Source: an uncultured bacterium
Lineage (GTDB): Bacteria > Actinomycetota > Coriobacteriia > Coriobacteriales > Coriobacteriaceae
Reading direction: 5' to 3'
NCBI GenBank assembly: GCA_905214905.1
Contig: CAJMNK010000043.1
Span: forward strand, 1 to 18,276
DNA: 18,276 nt
Positions within the stretch are counted from its first letter, which is position 1; every line of letters starts with the position of its first letter. The notes under the pieces were generated by a model. That model saw nothing but the letters and a program-made list of their open reading frames with translations, searched no databases and was not told the DNA's origin. Positions 14,849-18,276 of the stretch are shown here, one piece after another. A program made the position numbers and the translations under genes.

Positions 14849-16063
14849 TTACCGTGCATTAAAAACGTAGTGGCCTAGGCGGTCGCACGCCTCCCTTACA
14901 CGCGAAAGCGGCAGCGCCAGATTCACGCGAATGTGACAGGGTCCGTGGAACGGACGGCCGTCCTGATACCCCACGCCCACACGCGCGCCCTCATCGAGCA
15001 GCCACTGAATATCGCGCCCATGCTCGCGGCACCACTCCGTGCAATCCAGGAACACCATATAGGTGCCCTGCGGGCGCGAATAGGACACACCCTCAAAATG
15101 CTCGTCCACGTAATCGCAGAAGTACTCGATATTGTCGGCAAGCACCTGGTTGAGCTCGTCCACCCACTCGTAGCCTTGCGGCTGGTAGGCACCGATAAGC
15201 GCATGCATGGAGAGGACGTTCATCTCGTTGTAGTGGGTCTTGTTGGACACGGAGCACACGCGGTCGCGCAGCGTCTCGTTATAGATGATGTGATAGCTGC
15301 CGACCAGACCCGCCAGGTTGAACGTCTTGCTGGGCGCGTAGAGGGCAACCGTGCGCATGCGGGCATCCTCGCTCACCGACTGCGTCGGGATGTGCTTGTG
15401 CCCCGGCAAGATGATATCGGACCAAATCTCGTCCGAGATCACCACGCAATCGTGCTGGCGATAGATGTCCATGGCGCGCTCGATCTCGTCACGCTCCCAT
15501 ACGCGGCCGCAGGGATTGTGCGGCGAGCAGAATACCGCGGCATGGATGTGGTTTTGAGCGAGCTTGCACTCCATGTCCTCAAAGTCCATACGCCACACGC
15601 CCTGATCGTCGAGCTTAAGCGGGCTGTGGACAATGTGATAGCCCGCGGCCTCAATGGACTTGGTAAAGCCGATGTAGGTAGGGCTGTGGACCAGCACCGC
15701 ATCGCCCGGCTGAACATACGCACGCAGCGTCGACACGACACCGCCCAGCACACCGTTTTCGTAGCCGATATGCTCCGGGAGCAGGCCCTCGATGCCATTG
15801 CGGCGGCTCTGCCATTCGATGATGCGGTCGAAGTACTCGGCGCGCGGGTTAAAGTAGCCAAACATGGGATGCTGAGCGCGATGAATGATGTGCTCCTGGA
15901 CCGTGGGCACCGTGGCAAAATTCATGTCGGCCACCCACATGGGAATGCGGTCGAAGCCCTCGTCGGGTGCGTTCGGAGCCATACCGGGGATCTCGCCCCA
16001 GGAGTCAACGGCGATGGAGTCCATGCCGTGGCGGTCGATAAGCGAGCTAAAGTCGTATTTCAT
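14849..16063 (-). CDS. MalY/PatB-type PLP-dependent aminotransferase / cystathionine beta-lyase
   Basis: This 404-residue cytoplasmic fold-type I PLP enzyme starts MKYDFSSLIDRHGMDSIAVD and IPMWVADMNFATVP, the N-terminal wording of the MalY/PatB group. HSPTYIGF and FCSPHNPCGRVW form the cofactor pocket. VISDEIWSDI carries the aspartate that contacts the pyridine nitrogen. K246 in YAPSKTFNLAG is the Schiff-base lysine. The C-terminal CHIRVNLALP holds the carboxylate-binding arginine. Enzymes of this group cleave cystathionine or cysteine, releasing thiol or sulfide, and some moonlight as regulators. The exact reaction cannot be fixed. ATG 16063 was preferred to 16132 because a G-rich site precedes it and the family starts here. 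It follows trmO on the same strand with a gap of 111 bases. Confidence 0.9.
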   Translation of the reverse strand: MKYDFSSLIDRHGMDSIAVDSWGEIPGMAPNAPDEGFDRIPMWVADMNFATVPTVQEHIIHRAQHPMFGYFNPRAEYFDRIIEWQSRRNGIEGLLPEHIGYENGVLGGVVSTLRAYVQPGDAVLVHSPTYIGFTKSIEAAGYHIVHSPLKLDDQGVWRMDFEDMECKLAQNHIHAAVFCSPHNPCGRVWERDEIERAMDIYRQHDCVVISDEIWSDIILPGHKHIPTQSVSEDARMRTVALYAPSKTFNLAGLVGSYHIIYNETLRDRVCSVSNKTHYNEMNVLSMHALIGAYQPQGYEWVDELNQVLADNIEYFCDYVDEHFEGVSYSRPQGTYMVFLDCTEWCREHGRDIQWLLDEGARVGVGYQDGRPFHGPCHIRVNLALPLSRVREACDRLGHYVFNAR

Positions 16064-16174
16064 GCTGAGCCCCCGTGCAAAGTGATTGTTTTGGTAGGCG
16101 TTATTGTCCACCAGCGTGGGCGGTTTTGGCATGAGGTTTGGCGCTTAATTTGACGGGCGCGGACGGATGGCCGG

Positions 16175-16921
16175 TTAGTCTTGAGCGTCGTTGACGGCGA
16201 CTACGGTTAGCTGGGTTTCGTCGACCGTAAACGATATGTCGAGCCCGGCGAAGGCCAGATGATAGACGCGGTTTGGCTCGTGCTTGCTGCCTGCGCGGCG
16301 TGGATCTTGGCGAAGGACTTCGGCCAAGCCGGGGAGCTTTGCGGGCGGGACCATGTCTTGCAGCGCTTGCGGGAACTCAACATCGAGCTCTTGCCACGGA
16401 GCCTCCTCAATCCAGCCGCCCGTTGCATCCGGGTGGCAGTCCGCAAACGGGATGTAGGGCTTGATATCGTAGATGGGCGTGCCGTCACGCAGGTCGGCCC
16501 CCAGCACATGGATGATGGGGGCATCGTCGGTGAACTCGACACGATCGAGCTTGACGCAGGTGAGACCGATGGGATTAGGGCGAAACGGGCTGCGCGTGGC
16601 AAAGACGCCCACACGCTCGGCTCCACCCAGGCGCGGCGGACGCACGGTTTTCGACCATTTTGCGTTGGCGCCAGACCTGTCCTGCGTTTTGGCATCGGCG
16701 GCTATGTCCTTAGCCGTGCCGCCGGGCGTACCGTTTTCGAAGCGCCACAGCAGCCATAGGTGAGAGAAGGAGTCCAGACCCTCAACCGCTGCATTGGAGG
16801 CAAATTCCGGCTCAAAGACGATGCGTCCCTGCAGATGGGGTGCCAAAAAGCTGTTGCGCGGAATGCCGAACTTCTGCGGCAGGTCGGTATGTATGTGTGC
16901 AATAGGTTCCATGCCGGTCAT
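16175..16921 (-). CDS. trmO: tRNA (adenine37-N6)-methyltransferase TrmO (TsaA/YaeB family)
   Basis: This 248-residue cytoplasmic enzyme methylates N6-threonylcarbamoyladenosine at position 37 of certain tRNAs, using SAM in an unusual beta-barrel fold. Hallmarks are RIVFEPEFASNAAVEGLDSF (33-52), GVFATRSPFRPNPIGLT (105-121), DGTPIYDIKPYIPFAD (146-161) and DPRR near 206-209 in the C-terminal region. Length fits the bacterial two-domain form, with a 30-residue polar insertion around 65-95 relative to minimal members. The start is uncertain: ATG at 16921 or 16912, neither with a clear ribosome site. The gene is divergent from the XRE-type regulator across about 130 bases, so shared regulation is possible. 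Confidence 0.9.
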   Translation of the reverse strand: MTGMEPIAHIHTDLPQKFGIPRNSFLAPHLQGRIVFEPEFASNAAVEGLDSFSHLWLLWRFENGTPGGTAKDIAADAKTQDRSGANAKWSKTVRPPRLGGAERVGVFATRSPFRPNPIGLTCVKLDRVEFTDDAPIIHVLGADLRDGTPIYDIKPYIPFADCHPDATGGWIEEAPWQELDVEFPQALQDMVPPAKLPGLAEVLRQDPRRAGSKHEPNRVYHLAFAGLDISFTVDETQLTVVAVNDAQD

Positions 16922-16978
16922 TGTACGGCATGAAGGTGTGGGGCGTTGCGCGCAATTCTTCGCCGCAGTCCCCGTCGT

Positions 16979-16993
16979 GCAACCAACGGTTGC
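16979..16993. promoter_or_regulatory. Candidate operator between trmO and the XRE-type regulator
   Basis: GCAACC (16979-16984) and GGTTGC (16988-16993) form a perfect dyad with a 3-base centre, directly abutting the -35 box of the regulator gene. The position suits autoregulation by the XRE protein. This is inference only. Confidence 0.4.
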
Positions 16994-17022
16994 TTGGAAG
17001 GGCGCCTGCCGCCGCGTATGCT
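16994..17022 (+). promoter_or_regulatory. Probable promoter of the XRE-type regulator
   Basis: TTGGAA (16994-16999) and TATGCT (17017-17022) are separated by exactly 17 bases and lie 30 bases before the ATG at 17053. Confidence 0.55.
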
Positions 17023-17052
17023 TAAGCCATCAACCAGCAGAAAGGAGCCGCT

Positions 17053-17880
17053 ATGGCCTTTGCAGAAAAGCTCATTGCCATCCGTCGCGCCCATCACCTT
17101 ACCCAAGAGCAGCTCGCCGCCAAACTCTTTGTCACGCGCCAAGCCGTCAGCCGTTGGGAGCGCGACGAGGTCACCCCGGGCATCGACATGATGAAGCTCA
17201 TTGCCGCCGTAACCGGCGAGCCACTGTCCCACCTGCTCGAAATGCCCGAGCACTATTGTCAGAGCTGCGGCATGGTGCTCACGCCCGACGACTGCGGCAC
17301 CGATGCCACGGGCGCCACGACCGACCATTACTGCAAGTGGTGCTACGACCACGGCAAGTACACCTACGACACCACCATGGAGGCGATGATCGAGGATTGC
17401 GCCCCGCGGCTGGCGCAAAACACCGGCATGTCGCTCGACGAAGCCGTCTCGCTCATGGGCGCCGTCCTGCCGCAACTGGAGCGCTGGCGCACCGTGCAGG
17501 AAAACGAGGAGCGCTACGGCGCCGAAGCGCGGGCGCGCTATGGCGATGAGGCTATCGATGCAGCAAATGAAGCACTGCTGGATATGGACCCCGAGACATG
17601 GAACGACATGAAGGAACTTGAACGCGCTATTCTGGGTCAACTCTCGATTGCCATGGGCATTGGCGACCCAGAGAGCAACGAGGCCCACAAACTTGTCGCA
17701 ATGCACCGTCGATGGATTGCCCTTAACTGGGGACACGAGCCCCAAGACGAAGCATACCTGGGCCTCGCCCACGGCTATCTTGCCGATCAGCGCTTTGTTG
17801 ACTACTACGACAAGCCCTGCGGCACCGGAGCCACGACGTTTCTGGTTCAGGCAATCGAGTTGTCGTCGGCTCGCGCATAG
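17053..17880 (+). CDS. XRE helix-turn-helix / zinc-ribbon / TipAS-like fusion regulator
   Basis: This 275-residue protein has three parts. Residues 1-62 are a Cro/CI-type helix-turn-helix (LTQEQLAAKLFVTRQAVSRW at 16-35). Residues 68-107 are a short zinc-ribbon with CQSC (69, 72) and CKWC (94, 97), typical wording CQSCGM...YCKWCYDHGKYTYD. Residues 150-272 resemble the TipAS ligand-binding domain (HKLVAMHRRWIALNW, YLGLAHGYLADQRFVDYYDK, GATTFLVQAI), which in TipA is attached to a MerR-type DNA-binding domain and traps thiopeptide antibiotics. The role is therefore probably ligand-responsive transcription control, with the ligand unknown. TipA's ligand-trapping cysteine cannot be assigned with confidence here. 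The ATG has AGAAAGGAG seven bases upstream. A glutaredoxin gene follows after 51 bases. Confidence 0.85.
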   Translation: MAFAEKLIAIRRAHHLTQEQLAAKLFVTRQAVSRWERDEVTPGIDMMKLIAAVTGEPLSHLLEMPEHYCQSCGMVLTPDDCGTDATGATTDHYCKWCYDHGKYTYDTTMEAMIEDCAPRLAQNTGMSLDEAVSLMGAVLPQLERWRTVQENEERYGAEARARYGDEAIDAANEALLDMDPETWNDMKELERAILGQLSIAMGIGDPESNEAHKLVAMHRRWIALNWGHEPQDEAYLGLAHGYLADQRFVDYYDKPCGTGATTFLVQAIELSSARA

Positions 17881-17931
17881 ACCGCGGCGGCTTTGGGTAT
17901 TTCAATCGAAACCTCAACCGATTGGAGACCC

Positions 17932-18177
17932 ATGGCTACTAATCATGAGCTCACGCTGTACGTTATGACCGGCTGCCCGTATTGCATAAAAGTCAAGCGA
18001 TTCCTTGCCGATAACGGTGTGACCATCCCCGAGCGCAATATCTCGACCGATACCGAGGCCGAGCAGACGCTCATCGCCGTCGGCGGAAAACGCCAGGTTC
18101 CCTGCCTGTTCATCGACGGCAAGCCACTCTACGAATCGAGTGACATCATCGCATGGATACAGAAGAACCTGCTCTAG
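17932..18177 (+). CDS. Glutaredoxin family protein
   Basis: This 81-residue cytoplasmic thiol-disulfide oxidoreductase has the thioredoxin fold in minimal form. The active site is CPYC (residues 15-18 in TGCPYCIKVKRFL), followed by the cis-proline stretch RQVPCLFIDG and the C-terminal ESSDIIAWI. Such proteins reduce disulfides or glutathione mixed disulfides, and some NrdH-like forms serve ribonucleotide reductase. In actinobacteria without glutathione other low-molecular-weight thiols may be used. The extra cysteine next to the cis-proline (VPC) is noteworthy. ATG 17932 has GGAGA upstream; an upstream TTG start (17893) lacks a ribosome site. It is probably cotranscribed with the XRE regulator 51 bases upstream. 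Confidence 0.9.
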   Translation: MATNHELTLYVMTGCPYCIKVKRFLADNGVTIPERNISTDTEAEQTLIAVGGKRQVPCLFIDGKPLYESSDIIAWIQKNLL

Positions 18178-18221
18178 TACGCGCATTGCAACCGACCACC
18201 CCAACCCATACGGTCAAACAC

Positions 18222-18274
18222 GTACGCCAGCATCCAAAGTCGACATTTTTCGACATCTTTGGATGCTGACGTAC
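18222..18274. repeat. Long palindrome at the right edge, interspersed repeat or terminator
   Basis: Arms of 18 bases, GTACGCCAGCATCCAAAG (18222-18239) and its complement with one mismatch (18257-18274), flank a 17-base centre. The centre contains a direct repeat CGACAT...CGACAT and a small dyad GTCGA/TCGAC. It lies 45 bases after the glutaredoxin stop. No T-tract is visible before the window ends. Confidence 0.7.
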
Positions 18275-18276
18275 AG

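Noticed and set aside
14933..16153. 406-residue plus-strand frame opposite the PLP enzyme
   Set aside because: Antisense shadow; the minus strand carries all PLP-enzyme motifs.

Overview
The window looks like chromosomal DNA of a high-GC gut actinobacterium of the Coriobacteriia, most likely Collinsella or a close relative. This is inference from gene content, AGAAAGGA-type ribosome binding sites, codon use and GC-rich intergenic palindromes; no marker gene fixes the taxonomy.

Left part (1-3247): the start of prfC (release factor 3) runs off the left edge on the minus strand. It is followed by about 650 bases without a gene. That stretch holds the most unusual structure in the window: ten 15-base elements in strictly alternating orientation every 40 bases (486-861), equal to five hairpins of 15+25+15 bases. 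Next come a probable operator/promoter and a three-gene operon: YtrA-type GntR repressor, ABC ATPase and ABC-2 type permease.

Middle (3248-8249): a class I methyltransferase (+) converges on a minus-strand cluster at a strong bidirectional terminator. The cluster is a two-helix potassium channel, a LOG-family nucleotide hydrolase and a ClC-type chloride transport protein. An IS110-family element, very GC-rich, lies to the right. It is bracketed by two inverted copies of a small interspersed repeat, and a structured non-coding stretch downstream of its transposase is a bridge-RNA candidate.

Sensor region (8250-14848): two large hybrid histidine kinases face each other across a NimA-like flavoprotein gene and a 17-bp-stem terminator. 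One carries two solute-binding domains fused to the kinase (BvgS/EvgS-like). The other has a Cache-like sensor and is translationally coupled to a solute-binding lipoprotein. Both end in a receiver domain. Neither has an HPt domain, and no DNA-binding response regulator is encoded nearby.

Right part (14849-18276): a MalY/PatB-type PLP enzyme and TrmO (tRNA modification) on the minus strand are divergent from a regulator that fuses an XRE helix-turn-helix, a zinc ribbon and a TipAS-type ligand domain, followed by a glutaredoxin. The window ends in a near-perfect 18-bp-arm palindrome that is probably an interspersed repeat or terminator.
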